The position numbers and the translations under genes were made by a program. Shown piece after piece: positions 23,679 to 33,913 of a stretch of DNA of 64,000 nucleotides (its first letter is position 1; every line of letters starts with the position of its first letter). The DNA lies in NCBI GenBank assembly GCA_036556425.1, contig DATBJJ010000098.1, positions 26,494-90,493 on the forward strand, written 5' to 3'. The stretch comes from DATBJJ01 sp036556425. GTDB taxonomy: Bacteria > Acidobacteriota > Vicinamibacteria > Vicinamibacterales > 2-12-FULL-66-21. The notes beneath the pieces were generated by a model that was not told the origin of the DNA, did no database searches, and saw only the letters and a program-made list of their open reading frames with translations.

Positions 23679-24207
23679 TCCCTCTGATCTCGCCGCCGCC
23701 GCGGTTGACCGTGTGGACGTTGGCGTAGGCGGATCCCGAGCGAATCGCGGCGATCAGCTCGTCGAACTCGCCGGCCGAGATGCCTTGACCGGACGGACCG
23801 ATCACGTTCGCCGCGGTGATCACGCCGGTCACCGTTCCTTCGGTGCCTGGCTCGCAGTCGGGTGGCGGATTCGTCGCCGGACCCGGCGCGGCCTCGGTGC
23901 GGCAGAGCCACGCCGCGATGCCGCCGTTGAACCAAGGCTTGCCGAAATGAATGTGCGACTGCGTGATGTTGCTCTCCAGGCCGGAGTACTTCAGCTCGTA
24001 GATGATCTCGTCGTCTTTGGTGATCACCGCCTTGAAGGATCCGATCCCGGGAACCGAGATGGTGGGGTTCTCCTCGTACCCCGTCAGCCGCGCCTCAATC
24101 CGTCGATTGAAGCGATCGTGGTCGTTCGACGCGGCCGTGTTGTCGATCATGGCCGACGCTCCCGCCATAGCTATCAGCGCGAGCGAGATGATTTTCAGTG
24201 CTCTCAT
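23668..24207 (-). CDS. Secreted CHRD-domain protein
   Basis: 179 residues. AGGAGG lies upstream of the ATG at 24207. A signal peptide covers about residues 1-20. The CHRD domain follows: RIEARLTGYEENPTISVPG, then FKAVITKDDEIIYELKYSGL, SHIHFGKPWFNGGIAAWLC and a final YANVHTVNRGGGEIRG strand. CHRD domains come from chordin; in bacteria they are extracellular with unknown role. Cysteines near 112 and 128 may form a disulphide. Its transcript probably ends at the terminator inside mug. Confidence 0.88.
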   Translation of the reverse strand: MRALKIISLALIAMAGASAMIDNTAASNDHDRFNRRIEARLTGYEENPTISVPGIGSFKAVITKDDEIIYELKYSGLESNITQSHIHFGKPWFNGGIAAWLCRTEAAPGPATNPPPDCEPGTEGTVTGVITAANVIGPSGQGISAGEFDELIAAIRSGSAYANVHTVNRGGGEIRGIIR

Positions 24208-24381
24208 CCGCAATCCTCCTGTTCGGCGGGGGCGCATGGCAAGTTCGATACCGTCGAGTCGGCGCGCCGGTCCGCGGTCTTTTCGCGCGTCGCTCGTGTC
24301 ACGCGCTTTCGTGGCGCGTAACGACGCACGATGTTCGTAAGCGACCGCGCCGGTGCGCGCGATCGGCGATACTCTAGCACC

Positions 24382-24894
24382 GTGTCGCTGCTCAAATTCT
24401 TCGGTTTGACCGACGATCAGGGCGCCAACGTCGATAGCCTCGGGGAGATCGAGCGTGTGTTGGCGGAGATCGAGCCGCGCGACGCGCGCTATCTGGCTTG
24501 TTTCGCCTACATCCTCCATCGAATCGCGCGGGCGGACCATGAGGTCACCGAGGAGGAATCGAGCTTGATCGAACGGCTCGTGGCGGATCGCGGGGGCCTG
24601 TCGGCGGAACGCGCGCACCTCGTCGCGCGGATCGCGCGCACGGAGGGGCTGCGCCACGGCGGCACGGAGGATTTCATCGTGTCCAGGGAGTTCGCGGGCG
24701 TCGCAACCCGCGAGCAGAAGCTGGCCCTGCTCGATTGCCTGTTCGCGGTCTCGGCGTCGGATTCCTCGATTCGCACGCTCGAGGACAACGAGATCCGGCG
24801 CGTCGCGAGCGAAATCAAGCTGGATCATGCCGACTTCATCGCCGCGCGCGCCGCGCACGCCGCGCACCTCCAGTCGCGACGAGGCTCGAAATAA
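24382..24894 (+). CDS. TerB-family protein
   Basis: 170 residues from GTG 24382 (MSLLKFFGLTDD); an in-frame ATG at 24331 would add a basic stretch that overlaps the upstream promoter area. The helical TerB fold is recognisable by two DHEVTEEE-like acidic turns: RIARADHEVTEEESSLIERL and SASDSSIRTLEDNEIRRVAS, which bind metal in TerB. The role of TerB-like proteins is in tellurite or envelope stress; no other ter genes are here. Cytoplasmic. Confidence 0.8.
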   Translation: MSLLKFFGLTDDQGANVDSLGEIERVLAEIEPRDARYLACFAYILHRIARADHEVTEEESSLIERLVADRGGLSAERAHLVARIARTEGLRHGGTEDFIVSREFAGVATREQKLALLDCLFAVSASDSSIRTLEDNEIRRVASEIKLDHADFIAARAAHAAHLQSRRGSK

Positions 24895-24945
24895 CAAACG
24901 TTCGGCCCGCGGGTTACGTCTAAAGCCAGTCAGGGAGATCACCTG

Positions 24946-25374
24946 ATGCGCAGATTTCTTTCATTCTGTTTCGCGGCGGCCGCCACGAGTGCGCTTGCGT
25001 CCGCAGCCGTCATTCCAATCCAGCCCAAGGCCGGCGACGTCAGCGTGACGGCCTCTTACAAGGGGAAGGGTCCCGTCGACGAGACGCACGACATCCTCGT
25101 GTTTCTCTTCGATCATCCGTCGCCGACGGGGGAGAGCCGGCCGCTGGCCGTCATGAGCGTGACGAAGAACGGGCAGACCGTCGTATTCAAGGGCGTCACG
25201 ACGGATCCGGTGTACGTCACGTTGGTGTACGACGAAAAGGCGGATTACGACGGCACCCGCGCGCCGTCGCCCGGCGCGCCGATCGGCTCCTATTCGAAGG
25301 CCGGCAAGCCCGTTCCGGTGAAGCCGGGGAGCAAGGTCGTCGCGTCGTTCGACGACAGCGTGCGCTGGAAGTAG
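24946..25374 (+). CDS. Small secreted protein of unknown function
   Basis: 142 residues. GGGAG precedes the ATG. A signal peptide spans about 1-21 (MRRFLSFCFAAAATSALASA). The mature part of about 120 residues looks like one beta-sandwich (GDVSVTASYKGKGPVDETHD, ILVFLFDHPSPTGESRPLAV, PVYVTLVYDEKADY). It lacks cysteines and a lipobox, so it should be free in the periplasm or outside. I do not recognise the family. It lies 27 bases before the M2 peptidase gene and may be co-transcribed. Confidence 0.75.
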   Translation: MRRFLSFCFAAAATSALASAAVIPIQPKAGDVSVTASYKGKGPVDETHDILVFLFDHPSPTGESRPLAVMSVTKNGQTVVFKGVTTDPVYVTLVYDEKADYDGTRAPSPGAPIGSYSKAGKPVPVKPGSKVVASFDDSVRWK

Positions 25375-25401
25375 CCTTCCGCAGATCGATAAGATTGGGT
25401 C

Positions 25402-27234
25402 ATGTCGCTCGGACGATTTGGCCCAGCTTGCGTGTTGTCGATCGTCACCGCATATGCTGTGGCGGTGACGACACACGCGCAACCAACCCCGCAAGGCAAT
25501 AGCCCGGCCGACGCGAAAGCGTTTCTGGCGCGCGTCGACGCGGAGCTCTTGCGGCTCGGCCTTGCCGCGAACCGCGCGGCCTGGATCCAGTCCACGTACA
25601 TCACGCCGGATACCGAAGCGATGTCGGCGCAGGCGACCGAGGCGATCGTGAGCGCGAGCACCTCGTTCGCGAAGCAGGCCGCGCGCTTCCAAAAGACGCA
25701 GGTGTCCGACGTCGAGCGCCGGCAGCTCGAGCTGCTGCGCACGTCGTTGACGATGGCGGCGCCGGAGGATCCGAAGCTCGCCGAGGAGCTGACGAGAATC
25801 GCGGCGGGGATGGAAGGGGCGTACGGCCGCGGCAAGTATTGTCCGCCCGGCAAGAGCGGCGATGACTGTCTCGACGTCGAGGCCATCACGAAGATCCTCG
25901 CCGAGAGCCGCGACCCGAAACAGCTCGAGGACGCATGGGCCGGCTGGCACACCATCGGTACTCCCATCAAGAAGGACTACGTGAGGTTCGTCGAGTTGTC
26001 GAACCAGGGCGCGCGCACGCTCGGGTTCGCCGACACCGGCGCGATGTGGCGCGGCAAGTACGACATGCCCGCCGACGCGTTCGCGCGAGAGCTCGATCGC
26101 CTGTGGTCGCAGCTCCAGCCGCTCTATACGTCGCTGCACACGTACGTGCGCGCGCGGCTGCGCGCGAAGTACGGCGCGATCGTGCCGGAGAACGGGCCGA
26201 TCCCCGCGCACCTCCTCGGGAATCTCTGGCAGCAGGACTGGTCGAACATCTATCCGCTCGTCGCGCCGGAGGGCGCCGCCGGCGCGGAAACGTACTCGCT
26301 GACGGATCGCCTCAAAGCGAAGAAGGTCGACGCGCTCGAGATGGTACGCATCGCGGAGCGGTTCTTCACGTCGCTCGGGCTCGATCCCCTGCCGAAGACG
26401 TTCTGGGAGCGATCGCTCTTCGTCAAGCCGCGCGATCGCGAGGTCGTCTGCCACGCGAGCGCGTGGGACATCGACAACGAGGACGATCTGCGCATCAAGA
26501 TGTGCATCGACGTGACCGACGAGGATTTCTCGACGATCCATCACGAGCTGGGGCACAATTTCTATCAGCGCGCGTACAAGCGGCTGCCCGCCGTGTTTCG
26601 CGACGGCGCCAACGACGGCTTCCACGAAGCGGTGGGCGACACGATCTCGCTGTCGATCACCCCCGAGTACCTCGTGAAGATCGGCCTCATCGACAACGCG
26701 CCCTCGACGGCATCCGACATCGGGCTGCTGATGAAAGCGGCGCTCGAGCGGCTCGCATTCCTGCCGTTCGGACTGGTCGTCGATCAGTGGCGCTGGCAGG
26801 TGTTCGACGGCACGATCACGCCCGATCGCTACAACCGTGCGTGGTGGGATCTGAAGTTGAAGTATCAGAACGTCGCGCCGTCGTCGCCGCGCGGCGAGGA
26901 GTTCTTCGATCCGGGCGCGAAGTATCACGTGCCGGCGAACACGCCGTACAGCCGGTACTTCCTCGCCGCGATCCTGCAGTTTCAATTCCACCGCGCGCTG
27001 ACGAAGACCGCCGGCTGCACCGGACCGCTGCATCGCTGCTCGATCTACGGCAGCAAAACGGCGGGCGACAGGCTGAAGGCGATGCTCGAGATGGGCGCGT
27101 CGCGTCCATGGCCGGACGCGCTGGAAGCGATGACGGGCCAGCGGCAGATGGACGCGAGCGCGATGGCCGAGTACTTCGCGCCGCTCAAGGCGTGGCTCGA
27201 CGAGCAGAACGCGAAGGGAACGAAGGCGCGCTGA
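25402..27234 (+). CDS. M2-family peptidyl-dipeptidase (ACE-like)
   Basis: 610 residues, the usual bacterial ACE length. A signal peptide ends near THAQ (residue 30). Zinc ligands are H381 and H385 in HHELGH and the downstream Glu in GFHEAVGDT. VCHASAWDIDNEDDLRIKMC and YNRAWWDLKLKYQ are typical of M2. It removes dipeptides from the C-termini of peptides in the periplasm. Two cysteine-containing loops (KYCPPGKSGDDCLD, CTGPLHRCS) resemble the disulphide loops of ACE. Confidence 0.93.
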   Translation: MSLGRFGPACVLSIVTAYAVAVTTHAQPTPQGNSPADAKAFLARVDAELLRLGLAANRAAWIQSTYITPDTEAMSAQATEAIVSASTSFAKQAARFQKTQVSDVERRQLELLRTSLTMAAPEDPKLAEELTRIAAGMEGAYGRGKYCPPGKSGDDCLDVEAITKILAESRDPKQLEDAWAGWHTIGTPIKKDYVRFVELSNQGARTLGFADTGAMWRGKYDMPADAFARELDRLWSQLQPLYTSLHTYVRARLRAKYGAIVPENGPIPAHLLGNLWQQDWSNIYPLVAPEGAAGAETYSLTDRLKAKKVDALEMVRIAERFFTSLGLDPLPKTFWERSLFVKPRDREVVCHASAWDIDNEDDLRIKMCIDVTDEDFSTIHHELGHNFYQRAYKRLPAVFRDGANDGFHEAVGDTISLSITPEYLVKIGLIDNAPSTASDIGLLMKAALERLAFLPFGLVVDQWRWQVFDGTITPDRYNRAWWDLKLKYQNVAPSSPRGEEFFDPGAKYHVPANTPYSRYFLAAILQFQFHRALTKTAGCTGPLHRCSIYGSKTAGDRLKAMLEMGASRPWPDALEAMTGQRQMDASAMAEYFAPLKAWLDEQNAKGTKAR

Positions 27235-27255
27235 CGATTCGCCGTCGAGCGCGAG

Positions 27256-28626
27256 TCAACGACTGCCTTTCGCGAGCGACGGAAGGTACGCGCAGATGCG
27301 GCTGCCGGTCGTGTCGCAGAACGCGGCGCGCCCGTCGCCGTCGTTCCACAGAATCTTCGGGTGCTGCCACGCGTAGCCATCGATCGCGATCTGCAGCACG
27401 AGCAGCGGAAGGATCAGGATGCCGGGCGCCGCGCGCAGTCCCGCGTACACGAACACGCCCAAGAGCGGCACGATCGGCGTCAAAAACCGCGCGGGTGGAT
27501 TCCATCCGCCGGTCCAGCCGTGGATGTTCGTCAGCGGACAGACGATCAGCGACCCGTAGAACACGATCACGAGCGCGATCGGCCATGCGACGTCGCGCCG
27601 CGATCTCGCCAGCGAGATGAAGCCCGGAATCGCCAGCAGCATGATCGGCGCGTACGGCAGCAGCCCGAATTCCTGATCGCTCAGCAGCGCCGTCGCGCGG
27701 TACATCGTCTCGCGAATCGTCGCCGGCAAGCCGGGCCACTCCGTCACGAACCGTGCGTGCGGCCCTCCCACCATCGATCCCCAGAAGTGATAGTTGACCA
27801 GAGTTCGCAATACCACGACGAACGCGGTGCCCGCGGCGAACGCGATCGCCTCGGCACGGCGCGACCGATCGCGCAGGCTCGCGACCGCCAGGGCGGCGAG
27901 CGGAATCGTCAGCCCGATGTTCTTCGCGTGGAGGAGGACGAGAAAGCCGGCCGCGGCGCCGATGAGGAGCCATCGCATCCGGCCGCTCACGTCCTGCAGC
28001 ACGATCGCGCGAAAGACCACGAACGCGATCAGCGCGGACAGGAGCTCGGTGAAGAAGAGAATCGAGAAGATCAGCAGCGGCGGCGACAGGACGACGAGAA
28101 GCGTTGCTGCCATGGCCGCGCCGCGCGACGCGCCGAAATCGGCGAACGTATCGAACAGCCGGCCGGCAAGGACCACCGTCAGCGCGATCATCGCGAGGCT
28201 GATCAAATGCCGGTAGAGGACGGGCGGATTCAGCCTCGCGCGCTGGAGCACCTCAGGCGGAAACAATCGCGTCAGGAGTTTGGTGATCGGGACGGCGATG
28301 CGGACGTACGGCGCGAACGCGAGCGGCAGGCCGATGTCGTGCACCGGCCGCGGGACGCCGTTCCAGCCGGGCCGGACGTGCGTCTCGGGTTGAAGGACGC
28401 CTCCCCCGACGAGCGGCTCGCGCGCGCCGTAGTTGTTCGAGAGGTCGAGGTCGCCGTCGAACGCGATCGAGTGCGCGGCGGCGAGGTAATGCGGCTCGTC
28501 GCCGGTTCCCGCGTGCGTGCCGTGCGTGATCAGGCCCCACAGCACGATCGCGACGGTCCACAGCGTGATGCTCCTCGCGCGCGCCATCTCGAAACTGGGT
28601 CTCATGATACTCACATCGAAACTCAT
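27256..28626 (-). CDS. GT-C-like polytopic membrane protein
   Basis: 456 residues with about eleven membrane helices. Early in the protein, between helices 1 and 2, GTGDEPHYLAAAHS carries the acidic motif typical of GT-C (dolichol-phosphate-sugar or undecaprenyl-linked) glycosyltransferases. The C-terminal part ends with a short soluble tail. It probably transfers a sugar or lipid-linked group on the outer face of the inner membrane; the family could not be fixed. ATG 28605 (MRPSFEMARARS) is an alternative start. It is divergent from the hybrid kinase. Confidence 0.7.
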   Translation of the reverse strand: MSFDVSIMRPSFEMARARSITLWTVAIVLWGLITHGTHAGTGDEPHYLAAAHSIAFDGDLDLSNNYGAREPLVGGGVLQPETHVRPGWNGVPRPVHDIGLPLAFAPYVRIAVPITKLLTRLFPPEVLQRARLNPPVLYRHLISLAMIALTVVLAGRLFDTFADFGASRGAAMAATLLVVLSPPLLIFSILFFTELLSALIAFVVFRAIVLQDVSGRMRWLLIGAAAGFLVLLHAKNIGLTIPLAALAVASLRDRSRRAEAIAFAAGTAFVVVLRTLVNYHFWGSMVGGPHARFVTEWPGLPATIRETMYRATALLSDQEFGLLPYAPIMLLAIPGFISLARSRRDVAWPIALVIVFYGSLIVCPLTNIHGWTGGWNPPARFLTPIVPLLGVFVYAGLRAAPGILILPLLVLQIAIDGYAWQHPKILWNDGDGRAAFCDTTGSRICAYLPSLAKGSR

Positions 28627-28696
28627 CCGTGGCGGCGTTCCGATTGCGGCCGAACTGCGTTAGCATCCGCTCGGCTGGATCGACGTGCACCAAAAC

Positions 28697-31411
28697 ATGT
28701 CCACCCGCTCGTGGCCGGCTTCGATGGCGCGGAGTGCCGCGGCAAACGTGTGGACGGCGTACGGCCTGACGATCGGCGTCGTCGCCATCTGCGTCGCCGT
28801 CCGGTATCTGTTGGATCCGTGGATGGGCGACAGCCTGCCGCTCGTGACCGCGTTTGCCGCGGTCGCGGCCGCGGTGTGGGTAGGCGGCTACCGCCCGGCC
28901 CTCGTCGCGGCGCTGCTCGCGTATGCCGCCTGTTCGTACCTCTTCATCGACCCTCGCGGTGGGGTCAAGATCGCCGATGCCAAGACCCTGCTTGGCCTGG
29001 TCGCGTACCTAACAACCTGCGCGCTGATCGTTGTCTTCGGGGAACACGCGCGCCGTTCTCAGAAGGAAGCGCACGAGCAGCGCGAAGTGTCTCGGGTGAC
29101 GCTGCGGAGCATCGGCGACGCGGTCATGACGACCGACGTTCAAGGTCTCGTCACGTACATGAACGCGGTCGCCGAATCGCTGACCGGCTGGACCGACGCC
29201 GAGGCTCGCGGCCGGCCGCTCGATTCGGTGTTTCGCATCGTGAACGAGCAATCGCGTGCACCGGTAGCGAGTCCGGCGCTCAAGGCGCTCCGCGAAGGCG
29301 TCGTTGTCGGCCTCGCGAACCACACCGTGCTGATTCGGAGAGACGGGAGTGAAATCCCAATCGACGACAGCGCTGCGCCGATCAGAGACGAGGCGGGCAG
29401 GGTCATGGGATGCGTGTTGATCTTTCGCGACGTGAGCGCCGCCCGGCGGTTGCAGCGTGAGCGGGCGGATCAGCTCCTGACGGCGCGCGTCCTCGCGTCG
29501 ATCGTCGAATCGTCGGACGATGCGATCGTGAGCAAATCGCTCGAGGGCATCATCCAGTCCTGGAACGCCGGCGCCGAACGTCTGTTCGGCTATTCACCGG
29601 CGCAAGCGATCGGCCGCCACATCTCCATGCTGATTCCGCCGGAGCGTCTGGCGGAGGAAGATGAAATCATCTCCAAGCTGAAGGCGGGACAACGTATCGA
29701 GCACTTCGAAACCGAGCGCGTTGCTTCCGATGGCCGGCGCCTTCGCGTATCGCTGACCGTATCGCCAATCAAGGACGCCGACAACAATGTCGTGGGCGCC
29801 TCGAAGATCGTGCGCGACGTCACCCGTCAGCGCGAATCGGAGGAGCGCGAGCGTCTGCTGCTGGGCGAAGCGGCCGCGGCCAACGCGAAGTTCCGCGCGT
29901 TCTTCGAGCAAGGCGCGCTGCTCGCCGGACTCATGGACGTGAGCGGCACGCTGCTCGAAGCCAATCGCGTGGTGTCGCAGATAGCGGGCTACGCGAGAGA
30001 GGACCTCATCGGCAAGCCGCTCTGGGAAGCTCCCTGGTGGCCGTCGCCTCGCTCGAGAGAAGAAATCAAGGACGCAACCGACGCCGCCGCGCGCGGCCAC
30101 GCGTTTCGTGCCGAGACGAAGTACGTCCTGGCAGGCGGCGAAGAACGCATCGCCGACATCGCCATTCAGCCGATCAGGGACAGCGGCGACCGCGTGCTGT
30201 TTCTCGCAATCACCGCGGTCGACATCACGCAGCGAAAACGTCTGGAGGACGACCTGAGAAACCTCGCCGCGGATCTTGCCGAGGAGGATCGGCGCAAGAC
30301 CGAGTTCCTCGCGACGCTGGCGCACGAGCTCCGCAACCCGCTCGCGCCCATCAGCAACGCTGCGAGAGCGCTGCGGCTCGGGGGCGGCGCCGACGCGGCG
30401 TTTCGATCCGCCTCCGAGATGCTCGAGCGCCAGGTCGCCCAGATGTCGCGCCTCGTCGACGATCTACTCGACATGAGCCGCATCACGCGGGGCAAGATCG
30501 ATCTGCGCAGAGAGCACGTCGAGCTGGCTCCTATCGTCCAGCAAGCCGTCGAGGCGATACGCGCGCAGTACGAGGCGATGAGCCACGAGCTGACGGTGTC
30601 ATTGCCGCCGGAGCCCGTCTATCTCGACGCCGATCCCGCGCGCATCGCGCAAGTGATCAGCAATCTGCTGAGCAACGCATGCAAGTTCACCGACGCCGGG
30701 GGGCACATCGAGTTGATCGTGGACCGCGAGGGTGAGCGCGCCACGATCCGCGTGCGCGACAACGGCATCGGCATCGCCGCCGAACATCTGTCGCGCGTGT
30801 TCGAGATGTTCGCCCAAGTGGACACGTCGTTGGAACGCTCGCGCGGCGGCCTGGGCATCGGTCTGACGCTCGTCAAGACCTTGGTCGAGATGCACGGCGG
30901 CACCGTGACGGTGCGGAGCGACGGCCTTGGACGCGGCACCGAATTCGCCGTCGATCTGCCGGTTCTCTCCGATGCGCCGCGCGCGCGGCCAGAGGCGGCG
31001 GACGTACCGGTGGCGCCGGTTCGCCGCCGGATCCTGGTCGTCGACGACAGCGAAGACGCCGCGGAATCGATCGCCATGCTCCTCGAGTTCGGCGGGCACG
31101 AAACGAAGCAGGCGCACGACGGCGTGGAAGCCGTCGCGGCCGCGGAGCGATGGAGGCCGCACGTCGTGCTGCTCGACATCGGCCTTCCCAAGATGAACGG
31201 CTACGATGCGTGCCGCCGCATTCGTCGAGAACCGTGGGGACGGCAGATGTTCATCATCGCGCTTACAGGCTGGGGGCAGGAAGAAGACCGCCAACGCTCG
31301 GACGAGGCCGGCTTCGACGCGCACATGGTCAAGCCGCCCGACTACGATGCGCTGATGACGATGATCGCGCTGCCGCCGCAACATTCGGGCCCGCACGAGA
31401 AGGTCGGCTAA
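28697..31411 (+). CDS. Membrane hybrid histidine kinase (DUF4118-3xPAS-HisKA-HATPase-REC)
   Basis: 904 residues from ATG 28697; GTG 28685 is possible. Residues about 20-115 contain four closely packed helices of the KdpD/DUF4118 type (VTAFAAVAAAVWVGGYRPAL, YLFIDPRGG). Three PAS domains follow, about 130-255, 265-385 and 395-520. HisKA carries H543 in LAHELRNPLAPISNA, the ATPase has NLLSNACKFTDAGG, DNGIGIA and GLGIGLTLVKTLVEMHGG, and a C-terminal receiver has the phosphoacceptor D827 in VVLLDIGLPKMNGY. LAHELRNPLAP is the pattern common in kinases with an attached receiver. No DNA-binding output is present. Confidence 0.92.
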   Translation: MSTRSWPASMARSAAANVWTAYGLTIGVVAICVAVRYLLDPWMGDSLPLVTAFAAVAAAVWVGGYRPALVAALLAYAACSYLFIDPRGGVKIADAKTLLGLVAYLTTCALIVVFGEHARRSQKEAHEQREVSRVTLRSIGDAVMTTDVQGLVTYMNAVAESLTGWTDAEARGRPLDSVFRIVNEQSRAPVASPALKALREGVVVGLANHTVLIRRDGSEIPIDDSAAPIRDEAGRVMGCVLIFRDVSAARRLQRERADQLLTARVLASIVESSDDAIVSKSLEGIIQSWNAGAERLFGYSPAQAIGRHISMLIPPERLAEEDEIISKLKAGQRIEHFETERVASDGRRLRVSLTVSPIKDADNNVVGASKIVRDVTRQRESEERERLLLGEAAAANAKFRAFFEQGALLAGLMDVSGTLLEANRVVSQIAGYAREDLIGKPLWEAPWWPSPRSREEIKDATDAAARGHAFRAETKYVLAGGEERIADIAIQPIRDSGDRVLFLAITAVDITQRKRLEDDLRNLAADLAEEDRRKTEFLATLAHELRNPLAPISNAARALRLGGGADAAFRSASEMLERQVAQMSRLVDDLLDMSRITRGKIDLRREHVELAPIVQQAVEAIRAQYEAMSHELTVSLPPEPVYLDADPARIAQVISNLLSNACKFTDAGGHIELIVDREGERATIRVRDNGIGIAAEHLSRVFEMFAQVDTSLERSRGGLGIGLTLVKTLVEMHGGTVTVRSDGLGRGTEFAVDLPVLSDAPRARPEAADVPVAPVRRRILVVDDSEDAAESIAMLLEFGGHETKQAHDGVEAVAAAERWRPHVVLLDIGLPKMNGYDACRRIRREPWGRQMFIIALTGWGQEEDRQRSDEAGFDAHMVKPPDYDALMTMIALPPQHSGPHEKVG

Positions 31412-31462
31412 CCCACCCGCCAACAGGGCCGTCCAACGAAGCGCGTCTTCAGGACAGCCAAT

Positions 31463-33898
31463 ATGACTGCACCAGCCGATCACTGGGACATCCTCAGGCA
31501 GGATCTGCGCTACACGGCTCGAACCCTCAACCGATCGCGCGGTTTTGCGCTGACGGCGATCCTCGTCGCGGCGCTTGGCGTCGGCGCCAACACCGCCGCG
31601 TTCTCCGTTGCGGATTTCGTCCTGCTCCGCCCGCTGCCGTTCCCCGATCCCGACGCCATCGTCCGATTGTGCGAGGGTCCGCGCACGGGCGGCGGCTGGG
31701 GCTGCATGAATCAACTGTCGCCGGCGAACTATCGCGATCTCAGGCGCATGAGCTCGTCGTTCGAGGCGATGGGCGCGTTTGCGGGGGATGCGGTCAACCT
31801 CGTAGGCGGCGGAGAGCCTCGTCGCCTTGCCATCGCCCGTATCACGCCGGAAGTACTCCCGTTGCTCGGCGTGAATCCGGCGATGGGCCGCGTGTTTCAA
31901 GCGGACAGCAACGACGACCTCAACGCCGCCATCATCGGGTACGGGCTGTGGCAGTCGCAGTTCGCGGGCAGCGCGGACGTGCTCGGCAGGTCGATCAACC
32001 TCAATGGCGCGCCGTTCACGATCGTCGGCGTGATGCCGCCCGCGTTCTACTTCCCCAGCCGCGAAGTCCAGATGTGGACGCCGCTGATGCTGCGCGAGGA
32101 AGACTTCGGGACGCGCACGAATTCCTACCTCGAGGCGGTCGGCAGGCTCAAACAAGGCGTCACGTTCGAGCAGAGCCGGACGGAACTCTCGATGCTGGCC
32201 GAACGTCTCGGCCGCGAGTTCCCGGAGACCAACGCGGAGACGGGTGTGAGCACGTTCCGGATGCGCGACAACATGTCGCCGCGATTCCGTGTGATGCTCG
32301 TGAGCTTGAGCGGCGCGAGCCTCTGCCTGCTGCTGCTCACGTGCGCGAATCTCGCGAATCTGCTGCTCGCGCGCGCGGTCGCGCACGAGCGCGAGCTCGC
32401 GGTGCGCGCGGCGCTCGGCGCGGGCAGGCAGCGCCTCGTGCGGCAGCTGATCACGCAGAGCGTCGTCCTCTCGCTCGTCGGCGGCGCGGCGGGCGTGCTC
32501 ATCGCGGCTCTCGCAGTGCCGCTGTTCTCCTCGCTCGTGCCTCCCACGCTGCCCGTCGCAACTCAGCCCAGTCTGGATCTGCGCGTGCTTGCCGTCGCGA
32601 CGCTGTTCACGGCTCTTACGGGACTGGGCTTCGGTCTCTTTCCCGCGCTTCGCACGGGACGCGAGGAATTCTCCGCGCTGCGTGAGGGCAGCCGCGCGGG
32701 CGGCGGCAAAAAGCAGCGTCTCCGCGCCGCGCTGGTGGCGATCGAGGTCACGATGTCCGTCGCGCTGTTGATCACCTCGGGTCTCTTGATGCGCGCGGTC
32801 CTGCGCGTCGAAGCCATCGATCCGGGATTCACGCCTCGAAGCGTGCTGACGCTGAGAACGGCGCTGCCGCGGCCGAAGTACGACAGCCCGCCGCGGCGTG
32901 GTGAGTTCTACGAACGCGTGCTGACGGGCGTGCGCTCCCTGCCTGGCGTGCAGAGCGCGGCGTTCATCAGCGGTCTGCCGATGCTCACGACCGGCCTGAT
33001 CACCGGCGTCGAGATTCCCGGTCAGGCGGTGCGAAGCGCGCGCAGCGGCGGCGGCGTGAGCCACCGGTGGGTGACGCCACAGTATTTCAGGACGATGGGG
33101 ATTCCGATTCGCAGCGGGCGCGACGTCGAAGACGGCGATACGCGGGAGCGAGCGTGGGTCGCGGTCGTGAGCGCGTCGTTCGTCGAGCGATATTGGCCGG
33201 GTCAGGATCCGATCGGCAAGACGTTCCGGCACCGTGGGCAAACGCGGACCGTCGTCGGCGTCGTCGGCGATGTGAGAGTTCGAGGATTGGAACGGAACAG
33301 CGAGCCGCAGATGTATCTGCCGGCGCTGCAAGTCGCCGAGGGATTCCCGGCGGTCTTCGACCCGAAGGATCTCGTCATCCGGCATTCGGGTCAGGATGCC
33401 GCGCTCGTCCCGGCGGTCCGCCAGATTGTTCGCTCGATCGATCCCGAGCAGCCGATCTCCGACGTGCGAACGATGGAGGACGTGCTTGCGGGCGACACGG
33501 CGAGCCGGCGCGCGCAGCTGCACGTGCTCGGTGCGCTCGCTGCGGTTGCCGTTCTCCTTTCCGGCGTGGGCATCTATGGACTGCTGGCCTACACCGTCAC
33601 GCAGCGCGCACGGGAGATCGGCGTCCGCCTTGCGCTGGGCGCGGATCCCGCGCGCGTGGGGCGTATGATTTTCGCGGACGGAATGCGGCTCGCGCTGATA
33701 GGGATCGTGCCGGGAGTGCTCGGCGCGTACGCCGCGGCGCGCGGCATGAGCGCGCTGCTGTTCGGCGTCGCGCCGAGCGATCCCGCCGCTTTCAGCGCGG
33801 GCGTCGGTCTCGCACTGCTGATGGCCTTGGCCGGCTCAACTGTCCCGGCGCTCAGGGCCGTGCGTGTGAGTCCGATGTCCGCGCTGCGATCGGAGTAG
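31463..33898 (+). CDS. ADOP-type MacB/FtsX ABC permease
   Basis: 811 residues, the same architecture as the permease at 12974-15373 but with an extra N-terminal soluble stretch (HWDILRQDLRYTARTLNRSR) typical of ADOP proteins. Membrane helix 1 is ALTAILVAALGVGANTAAFS; two MacB core domains each precede groups of three helices; REIGVRLALGADPARVGRM is the conserved loop near the end, and the terminus is VSPMSALRSE. It follows the hybrid kinase by 51 bases on the same strand. No ATPase is near. Confidence 0.88.
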   Translation: MTAPADHWDILRQDLRYTARTLNRSRGFALTAILVAALGVGANTAAFSVADFVLLRPLPFPDPDAIVRLCEGPRTGGGWGCMNQLSPANYRDLRRMSSSFEAMGAFAGDAVNLVGGGEPRRLAIARITPEVLPLLGVNPAMGRVFQADSNDDLNAAIIGYGLWQSQFAGSADVLGRSINLNGAPFTIVGVMPPAFYFPSREVQMWTPLMLREEDFGTRTNSYLEAVGRLKQGVTFEQSRTELSMLAERLGREFPETNAETGVSTFRMRDNMSPRFRVMLVSLSGASLCLLLLTCANLANLLLARAVAHERELAVRAALGAGRQRLVRQLITQSVVLSLVGGAAGVLIAALAVPLFSSLVPPTLPVATQPSLDLRVLAVATLFTALTGLGFGLFPALRTGREEFSALREGSRAGGGKKQRLRAALVAIEVTMSVALLITSGLLMRAVLRVEAIDPGFTPRSVLTLRTALPRPKYDSPPRRGEFYERVLTGVRSLPGVQSAAFISGLPMLTTGLITGVEIPGQAVRSARSGGGVSHRWVTPQYFRTMGIPIRSGRDVEDGDTRERAWVAVVSASFVERYWPGQDPIGKTFRHRGQTRTVVGVVGDVRVRGLERNSEPQMYLPALQVAEGFPAVFDPKDLVIRHSGQDAALVPAVRQIVRSIDPEQPISDVRTMEDVLAGDTASRRAQLHVLGALAAVAVLLSGVGIYGLLAYTVTQRAREIGVRLALGADPARVGRMIFADGMRLALIGIVPGVLGAYAAARGMSALLFGVAPSDPAAFSAGVGLALLMALAGSTVPALRAVRVSPMSALRSE

Positions 33899-33913
33899 GT
33901 CAGCGCTCCGGCG

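Noticed and set aside
30599..33523. A 974-residue open frame on the minus strand opposite the hybrid kinase and ADOP permease.
   Set aside because: Its product is Arg/His/Glu-rich without any recognisable domain and mirrors two well-supported genes on the plus strand. High GC leaves the antisense frame free of stops.
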